The notes: generated by a model not told the origin, from the letters alone. Shown: positions 27,807-37,395, counted from the stretch's first letter. The stretch is DNA of 64,000 bases from Betaproteobacteria bacterium (GCA_016219425.1 JACRNB010000010.1:186001-250000), one strand, 5' to 3'. Numbers and translations are program-made.

Positions 27807-29748
27807 CCCGCAGTTCCGCCGCCGCCAGGGCGTCGGGGTCGCCGCGCAGTACCAGCACATCGCCCTCCAGCAATACCGTGGCCGCTTCCGGAGCCAGCTC
27901 CGGCTGGCCGCGTCGGCGCAGCGCCACCAGGGTGACGCTCAGGGCTTCCAGCCCCAGTTCTCCCAGCATCCTGCCCACGCCGCCTGCGCCCTTGCGCAGC
28001 AGCAGCGAGGCCAGCCGCTCCCCGCCTTGCTCCTCGCTTTCGTCGCTGAGGCCGCGGAAATATCCGCGCATGGCCCCGTAGCGCGCCTCTCTGGTCTGGC
28101 GGATGCGCTTCAGCACCCGCGCCAGGGGCAGTCCCACCATGAGCAGGGTCTGCGAGGCCAGCATGAGCGCGCCTTCCAGCACGTCCGGCACTACCTCCGC
28201 CGCGCCGGCGCGTTTGAGGGCGTCGAGATGGGTGTCGTCCACCGTACGCACGATCACCGGCGCTTCCGGGCGCAGGCGCTGCACCGCCGAGAGGATCTTC
28301 AGCGCCGACGGCACATGCGCAAAGCTGACCACCACGGCGCGCGCGCGATGCAGGCCGGCGGCCATCAGCACCTCCACCCGCGCCGGGTCGCCGAACACCA
28401 CCTTGTCGCCGGCCTGGGCGGCGGCGCGCACCCGGCGCGGGTCGTGGTCGAGGGCGATGAAGGGGATCTTTTCCGCCTCCAGCATGCGCGCCAGCTTCTG
28501 GCCGCTGCGCCCGTAGCCGCACAGGATGACGTGCTTCTGGATGCCGAAGGCGCGCGATGCGATCTCATGCACCCCGCGCGCCTGCTCCAGCCAGGAGCCC
28601 CCTTCCAGCCGGCGTGAAAGCCGTTCCCCCAGCATGAACACCAGGGGGGCCAGGAGCATGGACAAGACCATGGCGGCCAGCACGGTCTGGTGCAGGTCGC
28701 CCGGCAGCAGGCCGTTTTCGCGCGACAGGGTGAGCAGCACGAAACCGAATTCGCCGGCCTGGGCCAGGCCCATGGCCACGCGCAGCACCGTGGGCCAGTT
28801 CTGGGTGAAGAGGCCGGCGGCCAGGGCGGTTACCAGCAGCTTGGCGGCGATGAGGGCGAGCAGGATGCCCAGCACCTCGTCCCAGTGCCGCACCACCACG
28901 GCGGGGTCCAGCATGAGTCCGACGGTGACGAAGAACAGGCCCATGAGCACGTCGCGGAACGGGCGGATGTCGGATTCCACCTGATAGCGGTATTCCGTCT
29001 CTGCGATCAGCACGCCGGCGAGAAAGGCTCCCAGCGCCAGGGACAGACCGGCGCGGTCGGTCAGGTAGGCCAGCCCCAGCGTGACCAGCAGGACGTTGAG
29101 CATGAACAGCTCCGCCGACTTGGCCTGGGATACCCACTGGAACCACGGGCGCATGATGCGCTGGCCCAGGGTCAGGATCAGGGTCAGCGCCAGCGCCGCC
29201 TTGAGGCCGGCGAACAGCAGCGCTTCGGCCATGCCCGCGCTTTGCGCCAGGGCGGGGACGAAGATGATGAGGGGCGCCACCGCCAGGTCCTGGAACAGGA
29301 GCACGCCCAGGATCAGGCGTCCGGGTTCGCTGTCCAGTTCGTCGCGGTCGGCCAGCAGGCGGCTGACGATGGCGGTGGAGGACATGGCCAGCACTCCGCC
29401 CAGGGCCAGGCCCGTATCCCAACCCAGCCCCAGTCCCAGGCCCGCCACCATGACGATGAGCATGGTGATGGCCACCTGCATCCCGCCCAGCCCGAACACC
29501 GCCTGGCGCATGCTTTTCAGCCGCCCGAGGGAGAATTCCAGGCCGATGGAGAACATCAGGAACACCACGCCGAACTCCGCCAGATGACTGGCGGGGGAGT
29601 TCGCATCCTGGTGCGGAATGAATATCCCCAGGCCGATGCCGATGAGGACGTAGCCGATCAGCGCAGGCAGACCGGCGGCGCGCATCGCCGCCACGGCGAT
29701 GACGCCGGCGGCGAGCAGGATGAGGGTCAGTTCCAGTGTGGTCGGCAT
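27793..29748 (-). CDS. Kef-type monovalent cation:proton antiporter (CPA2) with TrkA-N domain
   Basis: 651 residues from ATG at MPTTLELTLILL. About twelve membrane helices (residues 1-390) include the CPA2 segment FLMFSIGLEFSLGRL. A Rossmann TrkA-N domain (HVILCGYGRSGQKLA, residues about 410-530) for nucleotide or glutathione gating and a C-terminal TrkA-C domain follow. Expected to move K+ or Na+ out in exchange for protons. It is divergent from kdsD; a CPA-type exchanger beside kdsD is a common arrangement. The 94 bases between them hold a half repeat. Confidence 0.9.
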   Translation of the reverse strand: MPTTLELTLILLAAGVIAVAAMRAAGLPALIGYVLIGIGLGIFIPHQDANSPASHLAEFGVVFLMFSIGLEFSLGRLKSMRQAVFGLGGMQVAITMLIVMVAGLGLGLGWDTGLALGGVLAMSSTAIVSRLLADRDELDSEPGRLILGVLLFQDLAVAPLIIFVPALAQSAGMAEALLFAGLKAALALTLILTLGQRIMRPWFQWVSQAKSAELFMLNVLLVTLGLAYLTDRAGLSLALGAFLAGVLIAETEYRYQVESDIRPFRDVLMGLFFVTVGLMLDPAVVVRHWDEVLGILLALIAAKLLVTALAAGLFTQNWPTVLRVAMGLAQAGEFGFVLLTLSRENGLLPGDLHQTVLAAMVLSMLLAPLVFMLGERLSRRLEGGSWLEQARGVHEIASRAFGIQKHVILCGYGRSGQKLARMLEAEKIPFIALDHDPRRVRAAAQAGDKVVFGDPARVEVLMAAGLHRARAVVVSFAHVPSALKILSAVQRLRPEAPVIVRTVDDTHLDALKRAGAAEVVPDVLEGALMLASQTLLMVGLPLARVLKRIRQTREARYGAMRGYFRGLSDESEEQGGERLASLLLRKGAGGVGRMLGELGLEALSVTLVALRRRGQPELAPEAATVLLEGDVLVLRGDPDALAAAELRVNGA

Positions 29749-29766
29749 GGGCGGAAAGAACGTACC

Positions 29767-29787
29767 TGTGGGAGCCCGGCTGCGCCG
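29767..29787. repeat. Half copy of the GTAGGAGCCCGGCT repeat
   Basis: TGTGGGAGCCCGGCTGCGCC matches the left arm of the dispersed palindrome but has no right arm. It lies between the divergent antiporter and kdsD genes. Confidence 0.6.
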
Positions 29788-29842
29788 CCGGATCGCGGAG
29801 GGGCGAGCCCTATCCGCTCTCCCCGTATACTTCCGCCCCATT

Positions 29843-30841
29843 ATGACATCCGCCCAACCCACCCAAAGCGCCAGCCCGGAAGCCATTCTGGAGACGGCCC
29901 GGCGCACCCTGGAGATCGAAGCCGAGGCCGTTTCCGCCCTGGCCGGTCGGCTCGATCACGACTTCCTGCGCGCGGTGGACCTGCTCCTGGCCTGTCGCGG
30001 GCGGGTGGTGGTGAGCGGCATGGGCAAATCCGGCCACATCGGCGGCAAGATCGCCGCCACCCTGGCCTCCACCGGCACTCCCGCCTTCTTCGTCCATCCC
30101 GCCGAGGCCAGTCATGGCGACCTGGGCATGATCACGGCGGACGATGTGGTGATCGCCCTTTCCAACTCCGGCGAGAGCGCGGAGATCGTCGCCATCCTGG
30201 CCCTGATCAAGCGGCGCGGTGCGCGCCTCATCGGCATGAGCGGACGCCCCGGTTCCACCCTGGCGCGCGAGTCCGACATCCATCTCGACGCCGGCGTGGC
30301 GCAGGAGGCCTGCCCGCTCAATCTCGCCCCCACCGCCAGCACCACGGCGGCCCTGGCTCTGGGCGACGCCCTCGCGGTGGCCACCCTGCTGGCGCGGGGC
30401 TTCACCGCCGAGGATTTCGCCCGCACCCATCCCGGCGGCGCGCTGGGGCGGCGTCTGCTGGTGCATGTGCGCGACCTGATGCACAGCGGCGATGCCCTGC
30501 CGGTCGTGCCGGAGTCCGCCAGTTTGAAGGACGCCCTGCTGGAAATGACGCGCAAGGGACTGGGCATGACCGCCGTGACCGACCCTGATGGAAGGCTGCT
30601 GGGCGTCTTTACCGACGGCGATCTGCGCCGTCTGCTGGACCAGGATGTGGATGTGCGCACGGCCATGATCGCCGACGTGATGAAGCGCGGCCCGCGCACC
30701 ATCTCCCAGGACGTGCTCGCGGTGGAGGCGGTGCGCCTGATGCAGGACGCCAAGATCAACGGCCTGCTGGCGCTGGACGAGACGGGCCGTCTGGCGGGCG
30801 CTCTGAACATGCATGATCTGTTACAGGCGGGAGTGGTATGA
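29843..30841 (+). CDS. kdsD: Arabinose-5-phosphate isomerase
   Basis: Converts ribulose-5-phosphate to arabinose-5-phosphate, the first step to Kdo of lipopolysaccharide. 332 residues: SIS domain (GMGKSGHIGGKIAATLASTG, SNSGES, and the catalytic His in RTHPGGALGRRL) and two CBS domains (from about residue 210). First gene of the long plus-strand cluster kdsD-kdsC-lptC-lptA-lptB-rpoN. Its stop overlaps the kdsC start (ATGA). Confidence 0.97.
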   Translation: MTSAQPTQSASPEAILETARRTLEIEAEAVSALAGRLDHDFLRAVDLLLACRGRVVVSGMGKSGHIGGKIAATLASTGTPAFFVHPAEASHGDLGMITADDVVIALSNSGESAEIVAILALIKRRGARLIGMSGRPGSTLARESDIHLDAGVAQEACPLNLAPTASTTAALALGDALAVATLLARGFTAEDFARTHPGGALGRRLLVHVRDLMHSGDALPVVPESASLKDALLEMTRKGLGMTAVTDPDGRLLGVFTDGDLRRLLDQDVDVRTAMIADVMKRGPRTISQDVLAVEAVRLMQDAKINGLLALDETGRLAGALNMHDLLQAGVV

Positions 30842-31362
30842 GCGATCTGGAAACCCGCGCACGCGCCGTGCGCATGCTGGTGTTCGTTGTGGACGGCGTG
30901 CTCACCGACGGCAGCCTGTTCTACGGTGACGACGGCCAGGAGTACAAGGCCTTCAATTCCCGCGACGGCCACGGCATCAAGATGTTGCGCGACGCCGGGG
31001 TGGAGATCGGCATCATCACCGGACGCACCTCCCAGGTGGTCCTGCACCGGGCGCGCAATCTGGGCATCACGCGCATCTTCCAGGGCGCGGGCGACAAGCT
31101 GATTCCGTACCAGGAACTGCTGGCCCAGACCGCCCTGGCGCAGGAACAGGTGGCCTACATGGGGGACGATCTGGTGGACCTGCCGGTGTTGCGGCGCTGC
31201 GGTCTGGCGCTCACCGTGCCGGATGCGCCGGATGAGGTGAAGGCGCGCTGCCACTTCGTCACCCGCGCCGGTGCGGGGCGCGGCGCGGCGCGCGAGGCGT
31301 GCGAACTGATCCTGCGCGCCCAGGGCGCCTGGGATGCCCAGTTGGCGCACTACGACCGTTGA
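30838..31362 (+). CDS. kdsC: Kdo-8-phosphate phosphatase (KdsC) with substituted nucleophile
   Basis: HAD-family C0 phosphatase expected to release phosphate from Kdo-8-phosphate; 174 residues, family-typical. The second motif (GRTS), Lys (GDKLIPYQELL) and the metal-binding MGDDLVDLPVL are normal. Motif I, usually DVDGVLTDG, reads VVDGVLTDG: the first Asp, the phosphoryl-accepting nucleophile, is Val17 (codon GTT at 30886-30888, one base from GAT). If the base is real the enzyme should lack normal catalysis. Start by ATGA overlap with kdsD. Confidence 0.93.
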   Translation: MSDLETRARAVRMLVFVVDGVLTDGSLFYGDDGQEYKAFNSRDGHGIKMLRDAGVEIGIITGRTSQVVLHRARNLGITRIFQGAGDKLIPYQELLAQTALAQEQVAYMGDDLVDLPVLRRCGLALTVPDAPDEVKARCHFVTRAGAGRGAAREACELILRAQGAWDAQLAHYDR

Positions 31363-31369
31363 CCCTGCC

Positions 31370-31942
31370 ATGAGCGCTCAATTTCATGTGCACTGGCCGC
31401 CCCTCGGCATGGCGCTCGTCCTCGCCCTGGTGGCGTTCTGGCTGAATCAGGAGGCCAGACGGCCCCTGCCGGTGGACGATCCCAGCTTCGATCTGACGCC
31501 GGATTTCAAAATCGTCAACTTCGACGCCACGACCTTTGGCGTGGATGGCAAACCCCGGCACAACCTGATCGCCACCCATCTCAGCCACATTGAGCCGGAT
31601 GACAGCACCGAGATGATCGCCCCCCGTTATCGCACCTTCAACCCGGAGTACCCGGTGGTCATCACCTCCAAGCGGGCGCTGTTGCTGGGGGCTTCCACGG
31701 TGCACTTTCTTGGCAGCGTTCATGTGGTGCGGAAAAACCCCGGCGACGCCCCTCTCCTCATGGACACCGAACATCTGGTGGTGCATCCTGACCTGGACTC
31801 CATGAACACGGAGAAATTCGTCACCCTGAGGCAAGGCAAGTCCATCACCACGGCTGGCGGCGGGTTGACCGCAGACCAGACCACCAAGCAAATCGTTCTC
31901 GTCGGAGGAGTGCGAGGAATCTATGAAGCAAAGAAGCATTAA
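31370..31942 (+). CDS. lptC: LPS export ABC transporter periplasmic protein LptC
   Basis: 190 residues: a single N-terminal membrane anchor (GMALVLALVAFWL) and a periplasmic beta-jelly-roll. The family is divergent; recognition is from size, anchor, FKIVNFDATTFGVDGKPRHNL and position between kdsC and lptA. It passes LPS from the LptBFG complex to LptA. It overlaps the lptA start by 20 bases. Confidence 0.9.
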   Translation: MSAQFHVHWPPLGMALVLALVAFWLNQEARRPLPVDDPSFDLTPDFKIVNFDATTFGVDGKPRHNLIATHLSHIEPDDSTEMIAPRYRTFNPEYPVVITSKRALLLGASTVHFLGSVHVVRKNPGDAPLLMDTEHLVVHPDLDSMNTEKFVTLRQGKSITTAGGGLTADQTTKQIVLVGGVRGIYEAKKH

Positions 31943-32558
31943 TCCCGTTTTCGCCCTGATCCTGCTGGCCCTGGCCTTGCCTGCCCTGGCGGAAAAGACG
32001 GATCGCGACAAGCCGGTCAATGTGGAGTCGGACACCGCCTACATGGACGACGTCAAGAAGATCGGCATCTACGAGGGCCGCGTCGTACTCATCCAGGGCA
32101 CCCTCAAGGTCCACGCCCAGCGTTTGGAGGTGCAACAGGATGCAGAGGGTTTTTCCAGCGCCGATGCCGTCGGCGCGCCGGCCTATTTTCGCGAGAAGCA
32201 GGAGAACAGCGAGGAGTATGTGGAAGGCTGGGCCAAGCACATCGAATATGACGGACGCGCCGAGAAGGTGAAGCTCACCGGCCTGGCCCATGTCAAACGC
32301 GGGATCGACGATCTACGCGGCGAGGTGGTGACCTATGACCAGAAGACCGGGCAGTTCAACGCCGTCAGCGCCACCGGCGCACCGGTTCCGGGCACGACCC
32401 GACGCGTCCATGCCGTGATCCGGGCCAAGGAAAAGACGACGACGAAGCCCGTCGCCCCCGCACCGGCCCCGGCGCTTCCCGTCGCCCAGGAAAAGATCGT
32501 GATCCCGCCGCCGCCCGCCGCTCCGATGGAGAAGACCCTCCCGGCGCCGCAACCGTGA
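31923..32558 (+). CDS. lptA: LPS transport periplasmic protein LptA
   Basis: 211 residues. Signal peptide ([17 protein letters not shown]), then the OstA-like domain with [15 protein letters not shown] and [19 protein letters not shown], which forms the periplasmic LPS bridge. An unusual C-terminal extension of about 45 residues is rich in Pro, Ala and Lys ([19 protein letters not shown]) and looks disordered. The start lies inside lptC; the stop overlaps the lptB start (GTGA). Confidence 0.93.
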   Translation: MKQRSINPVFALILLALALPALAEKTDRDKPVNVESDTAYMDDVKKIGIYEGRVVLIQGTLKVHAQRLEVQQDAEGFSSADAVGAPAYFREKQENSEEYVEGWAKHIEYDGRAEKVKLTGLAHVKRGIDDLRGEVVTYDQKTGQFNAVSATGAPVPGTTRRVHAVIRAKEKTTTKPVAPAPAPALPVAQEKIVIPPPPAAPMEKTLPAPQP

Positions 32559-33277
32559 GTGCATTGGTCGCGGAAAACCTGGGCAAGCGCTACAAGGCGC
32601 GCCAGGTGGTGGCAGGCGCTTCCATCCGCGTCGAGAGCGGCGAGGTGGTGGGCCTGCTCGGTCCCAACGGGGCGGGCAAGACCACTTCGTTCTACATGAT
32701 CGTGGGCCTGATCCGCGCCGATACCGGGCGCATCCTGCTGGACGATGCGGACATCACGCGCATGCCGGTCTATCAGCGCGCCCGCCTCGGCATCTCCTAT
32801 CTGCCGCAGGAACCTTCCATCTTCCGGCGTCTGACCGTGAGCGAGAACATCGCCGCCATGCTGGAACTGAAGGGGTATGCCGAGGATGAAGTGCTTTCCC
32901 GTCTGGAGGGGCTGCTGGAGGATCTGCACCTGACCCATCTGCGCGAGGCCCCCGCCGCAGGGCTTTCCGGCGGCGAGCGTCGTCGGGTGGAGATCGCCCG
33001 CGCCCTGGCCACCTCGCCCCGTTTCGTGCTGCTGGACGAGCCCTTCGCCGGCATCGACCCGATTTCCGTGATCGACATCCAGCGCATCGTCAACTTTCTT
33101 ACCGAGCGCGGCATTGGCGTCCTCATCACCGACCACAACGTGCGCGAGACCCTGGGCATCTGCCACCGCGCCTACATCCTCACCGAGGGCAAGGTGCTGG
33201 TCTCTGGCAAGCCGGATGAGGTCATCAACAACGAGGATGTGCGCAAGGTCTACCTGGGCGAGCACTTCAAGCTTTAG
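32555..33277 (+). CDS. lptB: LPS export ABC transporter ATP-binding protein LptB
   Basis: Cytosolic ATPase that powers LPS extraction by LptFG. GTG start overlapping lptA; 240 residues. Walker [11 protein letters not shown]-loop [12 protein letters not shown], signature [15 protein letters not shown], Walker [13 protein letters not shown] and H-loop [10 protein letters not shown] are all intact. Followed by rpoN after 27 bases, as in many proteobacteria. Confidence 0.97.
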   Translation: MSALVAENLGKRYKARQVVAGASIRVESGEVVGLLGPNGAGKTTSFYMIVGLIRADTGRILLDDADITRMPVYQRARLGISYLPQEPSIFRRLTVSENIAAMLELKGYAEDEVLSRLEGLLEDLHLTHLREAPAAGLSGGERRRVEIARALATSPRFVLLDEPFAGIDPISVIDIQRIVNFLTERGIGVLITDHNVRETLGICHRAYILTEGKVLVSGKPDEVINNEDVRKVYLGEHFKL

Positions 33278-33304
33278 CCCCGCCGATCCGATATCCGCTT
33301 CAAG

Positions 33305-34720
33305 ATGAAGCAAAGCCTCCAACTCCGACTCCACCAGCAGCTCACCCTGACGCCGCAGTTGCAGCAGTCCATCCGGCTGTTGCAGCTCTCCACCCAGGAT
33401 CTATCCCAGGAGATCTCCCAGATGCTCCAGGAAAACCCCATGCTGGAGCGGACCGACGGGGAGGACCGCTTCGACGCCCCTCTGGGGGAGAGCGCCAGTG
33501 CGCCGGAACCGCATGAGGAATCCAGCAGCCATGACCAGGTCTATGAGGAAATGGCCTGGGGGGATCGCAGCGTCACGCCGGGGTCCGGCAACAGCAACGA
33601 TGAGGACGACGATCACGTCTTTCAGCAGGCGGACACAGCCCGCCAGTCGCTGCAACAGCACCTGATGGACCAGACCGGCTTGACCCCGCTCACCCTGCGC
33701 GACCGGCAACTGCTCATGGTGCTGATCCAGGCCCTGGATGACGATGGTTACCTCACCTCCAGCCTGGAAGAGGTCGCCGAGATGCTGCCGGAGGAACTGG
33801 AGATCGACCCTCTGGAGCTCAGCACCGCCCTCAAGCTGTTGCAGAGCCTGGAGCCGGTGGGCGTGGGGGCGCGTGATCTGGGGGAGTGCCTGCGCATCCA
33901 GCTCGACGCCTTGCCGGACGACACCCCCTACCGCCAGGTGGCGCGGGAGATCGTCACCACCCAGATCGCCCTGCTGGGCGAACGTGAATACGGCAAGCTG
34001 AAGAAGGCCCATAACCTGACGGATGGCGAATTCATCCTGGTGCGCCAGCTCATCACCTCCCTGAACCCTCGCCCCGGCGCGGACTTTTCCTCTGCGGAAA
34101 CCCGCTATGTCTCTCCCGACGTGTTCGTGCGCAAGGTGCGGGGGTTGTGGGTCACCAGCCTCAATCCGGAGGTCATGCCCAAACTGCGCATCAACGAGAT
34201 GTACGCCAGCATCCTGCGCAACAACCGCGACGGCGGCGCCGGCCTCTCCTCGCAACTGCAAGAGGCGCGCTGGCTGATCAAGAACGTGCACCAGCGATTT
34301 GAGACTATCCTGAAAGTGTCCCAAGCCATCGTAGATCGTCAGCGGATGTTCTTTGAACACGGCGAGGTCGCCATGAAGCCGCTGACACTCAAGGAAATCG
34401 CAGAAGCCGTGGACCTGCACGAATCCACCATTTCCCGCGTCACCACCCAGAAGTACATGATGACTCCGCGCGGACTGTTCGAGTTCAAGCACTTCTTCGC
34501 CCGGGCGCTGGCCACGGAAGACGGCGGGGCCGCCTCCAACACCGCCATCCGCGCCCTGATCAAGCAGCTGGTCGAAGCGGAGAATCGCGTCAAACCCTTA
34601 TCCGACAACACCATTGCTGAACTATTGGGCAAACAGGGGCTGGTCGTCGCACGGCGCACTGTTGCCAAATACCGGGAGCTGATGAACATTCCTCCCGCCA
34701 ACCAACGCAAGTCGCTCTGA
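33305..34720 (+). CDS. rpoN: RNA polymerase sigma-54 factor
   Basis: 471 residues. The Gln/Leu-rich activator-interacting region (LTLTPQLQQSIRLLQLST) is residues 12-50; an acidic linker follows, then the core-binding domain, the HTH (TLKEIAEAVDLHESTISRVT) and the C-terminal RpoN box VARRTVAKYREL that contacts the -24 element. It directs genes with GG-N10-GC promoters, such as the PEP-CTERM gene at 14286. It lies between lptB and hpf, the conserved order. Confidence 0.97.
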   Translation: MKQSLQLRLHQQLTLTPQLQQSIRLLQLSTQDLSQEISQMLQENPMLERTDGEDRFDAPLGESASAPEPHEESSSHDQVYEEMAWGDRSVTPGSGNSNDEDDDHVFQQADTARQSLQQHLMDQTGLTPLTLRDRQLLMVLIQALDDDGYLTSSLEEVAEMLPEELEIDPLELSTALKLLQSLEPVGVGARDLGECLRIQLDALPDDTPYRQVAREIVTTQIALLGEREYGKLKKAHNLTDGEFILVRQLITSLNPRPGADFSSAETRYVSPDVFVRKVRGLWVTSLNPEVMPKLRINEMYASILRNNRDGGAGLSSQLQEARWLIKNVHQRFETILKVSQAIVDRQRMFFEHGEVAMKPLTLKEIAEAVDLHESTISRVTTQKYMMTPRGLFEFKHFFARALATEDGGAASNTAIRALIKQLVEAENRVKPLSDNTIAELLGKQGLVVARRTVAKYRELMNIPPANQRKSL

Positions 34721-34745
34721 CCTGCGCAACCACAAAGGAGCACGT

Positions 34746-35078
34746 ATGAACCTCACCATCACCGGTCATCATCTGGAAGTGACCCCCGCCATACGCGGAT
34801 ACGTGGAAGAGAAGATTGGTCGCGTCACGCGGCATTTCGACCAGGTGATCGACGTCACCGTCATCCTCGCGGTGGAGAAGCTCAAGCACAAGGCTGAGGT
34901 CAACCTGCATGTACGCGGCAAGGACATCTTCGTCGAGTCCACGGATGCCGACATGTACGCCGCCATCGACTCCCTGGCCGACAAACTGGATCGCCAAGTG
35001 ATGAAATACAAGGAGAAAATTACCAACGTGCATCGTGAATCCGGTGGCGTAAAAGGCCAGAGCGCCGACCTCGGCTGA
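34746..35078 (+). CDS. hpf: Ribosome hibernation promoting factor (short form)
   Basis: 110 residues; MNLTITGHHLEVTPAIRGYV and the basic/acidic alpha-beta sandwich are typical of HPF/YfiA. Its length fits the short HPF that acts with RMF on 100S ribosome formation. CAAAGGAG lies 6 bases before the ATG. It follows rpoN by 25 bases and is closed by a terminator that separates it from ptsN. Confidence 0.95.
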   Translation: MNLTITGHHLEVTPAIRGYVEEKIGRVTRHFDQVIDVTVILAVEKLKHKAEVNLHVRGKDIFVESTDADMYAAIDSLADKLDRQVMKYKEKITNVHRESGGVKGQSADLG

Positions 35079-35092
35079 TTCCGGCATGACCC

Positions 35093-35119
35093 AGCAACCC
35101 CGCCTGTGGCGGGGTTGCT
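35093..35119 (+). terminator. Terminator-like hairpin between hpf and ptsN
   Basis: An 11-base-pair stem AGCAACCCCGC/GCGGGGTTGCT with a 5-base loop, followed by CTTTGG. The T-run is short, so it may attenuate rather than stop transcription into ptsN, which starts 17 bases later. Confidence 0.7.
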
Positions 35120-35135
35120 CTTTGGAACCCTTCCC

Positions 35136-35591
35136 ATGAACCTCATCTCCCCTCTGCTTACGCCCGCCAACGTCCTGGCTGCGTGCGAGACCTCCAGCAA
35201 GAAACGCCTGTTCGAGCAGGCGGCGCAGTTGTTCGAGGCGGGCGGGCAGGCCCCCGCCGCAGAAGTATTCGAAAGCCTGTTCAGCCGCGAGAAACTCGGT
35301 TCCACCGCCCTGGGCTACGGCATCGCCATTCCGCATGGCCGCATCAAGCACCTGAAAGACACCGCCTGCGCCTTTCTGCGCCTCAAGACCCCCATCGAAT
35401 TCGACGCCCCGGACGGCGGGCCGGTGGACCTGGCGTTCATCCTGCTCGCGCCTGCCGCCGCCACCGATGTGCACCTGCAAATCCTGGGCGAACTGGCCGC
35501 CATGTTTTCCGACGAAGACTTCCGCGAGCGCCTGCGCCAGGCTGCCGACGCCGACGAACTGCACCGCCTGATCACCGGATGGACGCCCTGA
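35136..35591 (+). CDS. ptsN: Nitrogen-regulatory PTS EIIA protein
   Basis: 151 residues from ATG at MNLISPLLTP. The phosphorylated His is residue 67 in GYGIAIPHGRI. PtsN receives phosphate from NPr or HPr and regulates potassium uptake and sigma-54-linked processes. Its end overlaps hprK by 13 bases; the ptsN-hprK-rapZ order is typical of betaproteobacteria. No HPr gene is in this window. Confidence 0.95.
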   Translation: MNLISPLLTPANVLAACETSSKKRLFEQAAQLFEAGGQAPAAEVFESLFSREKLGSTALGYGIAIPHGRIKHLKDTACAFLRLKTPIEFDAPDGGPVDLAFILLAPAAATDVHLQILGELAAMFSDEDFRERLRQAADADELHRLITGWTP

Positions 35592-36568
35592 GCGACCCCG
35601 GCGGCGCCACCCCGGCGCAACACATCACCGCCCACTTCATCACCGTGGCGGACCTGTTCCGTCAGGCTGCCGATCGCCTGCAACTCACCTGGATCTCCGG
35701 GCGCGGCGGTGGTGACCGACAACTCACCTCCGACATCCTGCAAAAACCCACCCTGGCCCTGATCGGCCACCTCAACTTTGTGCATCCCAACCGGGTGCAG
35801 GTGCTGGGCTGCGCGGAGATGGACTACCTGCGTCGTCTCCCCCCGGAGGCCCTGAATCATGCGGTGGGCAACCTCTTTTCCACCGAGATCGCCGCCGTGG
35901 TCGTCGCCAATGGCGAGGACGTCCCCGCCGCCATGGTTCAGGCTGCCGAACGGGCCGGCACGCCCCTGTTCACCTCCCCCCAGGCCAGCCCCATGCTCAT
36001 GGGCATCCTGGGGCACATGATGACCCAGGCCCTGGCCCCCTCCACCATCCTGCATGGCGTGTTTCTGGAGGTCTCCGGCCTGGGCGTGTTGATCATGGGC
36101 GATCCGGCAGTGGGCAAGAGCGAACTGGCGCTGGAACTGATCTCGCGCGGCCACCGTCTGGTGGCGGATGACGCGGTGGAAGTCTTCTCGGTCTCCCCCG
36201 ACACCCTGGAGGGCCGCTGCCCCGCGCTCCTGCTCGACTTCATGGAGGTGCGCGGCCTGGGCGTCATCAACATCCGCCGCCTGTTTGGCGAGACCGCTGT
36301 AAAGCAGAAGAAAAATCTCAAGCTCATCATCCACCTCACGCCCTGGGCGCAATGGCAGGAAGTGGATCGTCTCGACATGCGCGCCGGCCAGTGCAACATC
36401 CTCGGCGTGGACATCCCCGAGGTGCGCATCCCCGTGGCCGTGGGACGCAACCTTGCGGTGCTGGTGGAGGTGGCCGTGCGCAACCACATCCTCAGGCTGC
36501 GCGGTTTCAACTCGTCCGAGGAATTCGCCACGCGCCAGCGCGCAGCCATGGAGGCGAACGAACCATGA
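35579..36568 (+). CDS. hprK: HPr kinase/phosphorylase
   Basis: Bifunctional serine kinase/phosphorylase of HPr. 329 residues from the ATG MDALSDPG, which begins inside ptsN; the frame is open further back but only as antisense-like extension through ptsN. Walker A is GDPAVGKSELAL, the catalytic base region is LVADDAVE, and the conserved MEVRGLGVINIRRLFG and RAGQCNILGVDIPEVRIPV segments are present. Coupled to rapZ by ATGA. Confidence 0.96.
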   Translation: MDALSDPGGATPAQHITAHFITVADLFRQAADRLQLTWISGRGGGDRQLTSDILQKPTLALIGHLNFVHPNRVQVLGCAEMDYLRRLPPEALNHAVGNLFSTEIAAVVVANGEDVPAAMVQAAERAGTPLFTSPQASPMLMGILGHMMTQALAPSTILHGVFLEVSGLGVLIMGDPAVGKSELALELISRGHRLVADDAVEVFSVSPDTLEGRCPALLLDFMEVRGLGVINIRRLFGETAVKQKKNLKLIIHLTPWAQWQEVDRLDMRAGQCNILGVDIPEVRIPVAVGRNLAVLVEVAVRNHILRLRGFNSSEEFATRQRAAMEANEP

Positions 36569-37395
36569 GACTCGTCCTGATCAGCGGGCTTTCCGGCTCC
36601 GGCAAGAGCGTGGCGCTCAAGGCGCTGGAAGACGCCGGTTTCTACTGCGTGGACAACCTGCCTGCGCCGTTGCTGCCGGAGACGGTGGAATACCTGCGTC
36701 TGTCCAGCATCAAGGAAGCCGCCATCAGCATCGACGCCCGCAGCGCCAACCTCACCGGCCTGCCCCAGGAGATTGAACGCCTGAGCGCGCGCATGCAGGT
36801 GCGGGTGCTGTTCCTCACCGCCAAGGAGGAAACGCTGGTCAAGCGCTTCTCCGAGACCCGCCGCCGCCACCCCCTGTCCACCGGCGAGCGCTCCCTGGAG
36901 GAATGCATCCGCCAGGAGCGCGACATGCTGGCGGGCATCTCCGACAACGCCCATCTGCTCGATACCAGCGACGTCTCCGCCAACGCCCTGCGCGCCTGGA
37001 TCAAGGACATCCTGCAACTGGAGAACAGCAAGTTCACCCTGGTGTTTCAGTCCTTTGGTTTCAAGCACGGCATCCCCATGGATGCCGACCTGGTGTTCGA
37101 TGTGCGCTGTCTGCCCAACCCCTATTACGACCCCGGCCTGCGTGCGCTGACCGGACGCGACGCCCAGGTCATCGCCTTTCTGCAGAGCCAGGAAACGGTG
37201 CGTTCGATGCTGGAAGACATCCGCACCTATGTGGAAAAGTGGCTGCCTTCCTACATGCGGGACAACCGCCACTACTTCACCGTCGCCCTGGGCTGCACCG
37301 GCGGCCAGCACCGTTCGGTCTATTTCGCCGAGATGCTGGCGGACCACTTCCGCGAGACCCAGCAGGTGCTGGTGCGCCACCGCGAACTGTCATGA
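36565..37395 (+). CDS. rapZ: RNase adapter protein RapZ
   Basis: 276 residues. Walker A GLSGSGKS in the N-terminal P-loop domain, DNLPAPLLPE, and the C-terminal RNA-binding domain with DVRCLPNPYYDPGLR and GCTGGQHRSVYFAE. In enterobacteria RapZ guides RNase E to the GlmZ small RNA; here it sits in the PTS-Ntr cluster. ATGA overlaps with both neighbours indicate strict coupling. Confidence 0.96.
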   Translation: MRLVLISGLSGSGKSVALKALEDAGFYCVDNLPAPLLPETVEYLRLSSIKEAAISIDARSANLTGLPQEIERLSARMQVRVLFLTAKEETLVKRFSETRRRHPLSTGERSLEECIRQERDMLAGISDNAHLLDTSDVSANALRAWIKDILQLENSKFTLVFQSFGFKHGIPMDADLVFDVRCLPNPYYDPGLRALTGRDAQVIAFLQSQETVRSMLEDIRTYVEKWLPSYMRDNRHYFTVALGCTGGQHRSVYFAEMLADHFRETQQVLVRHRELS

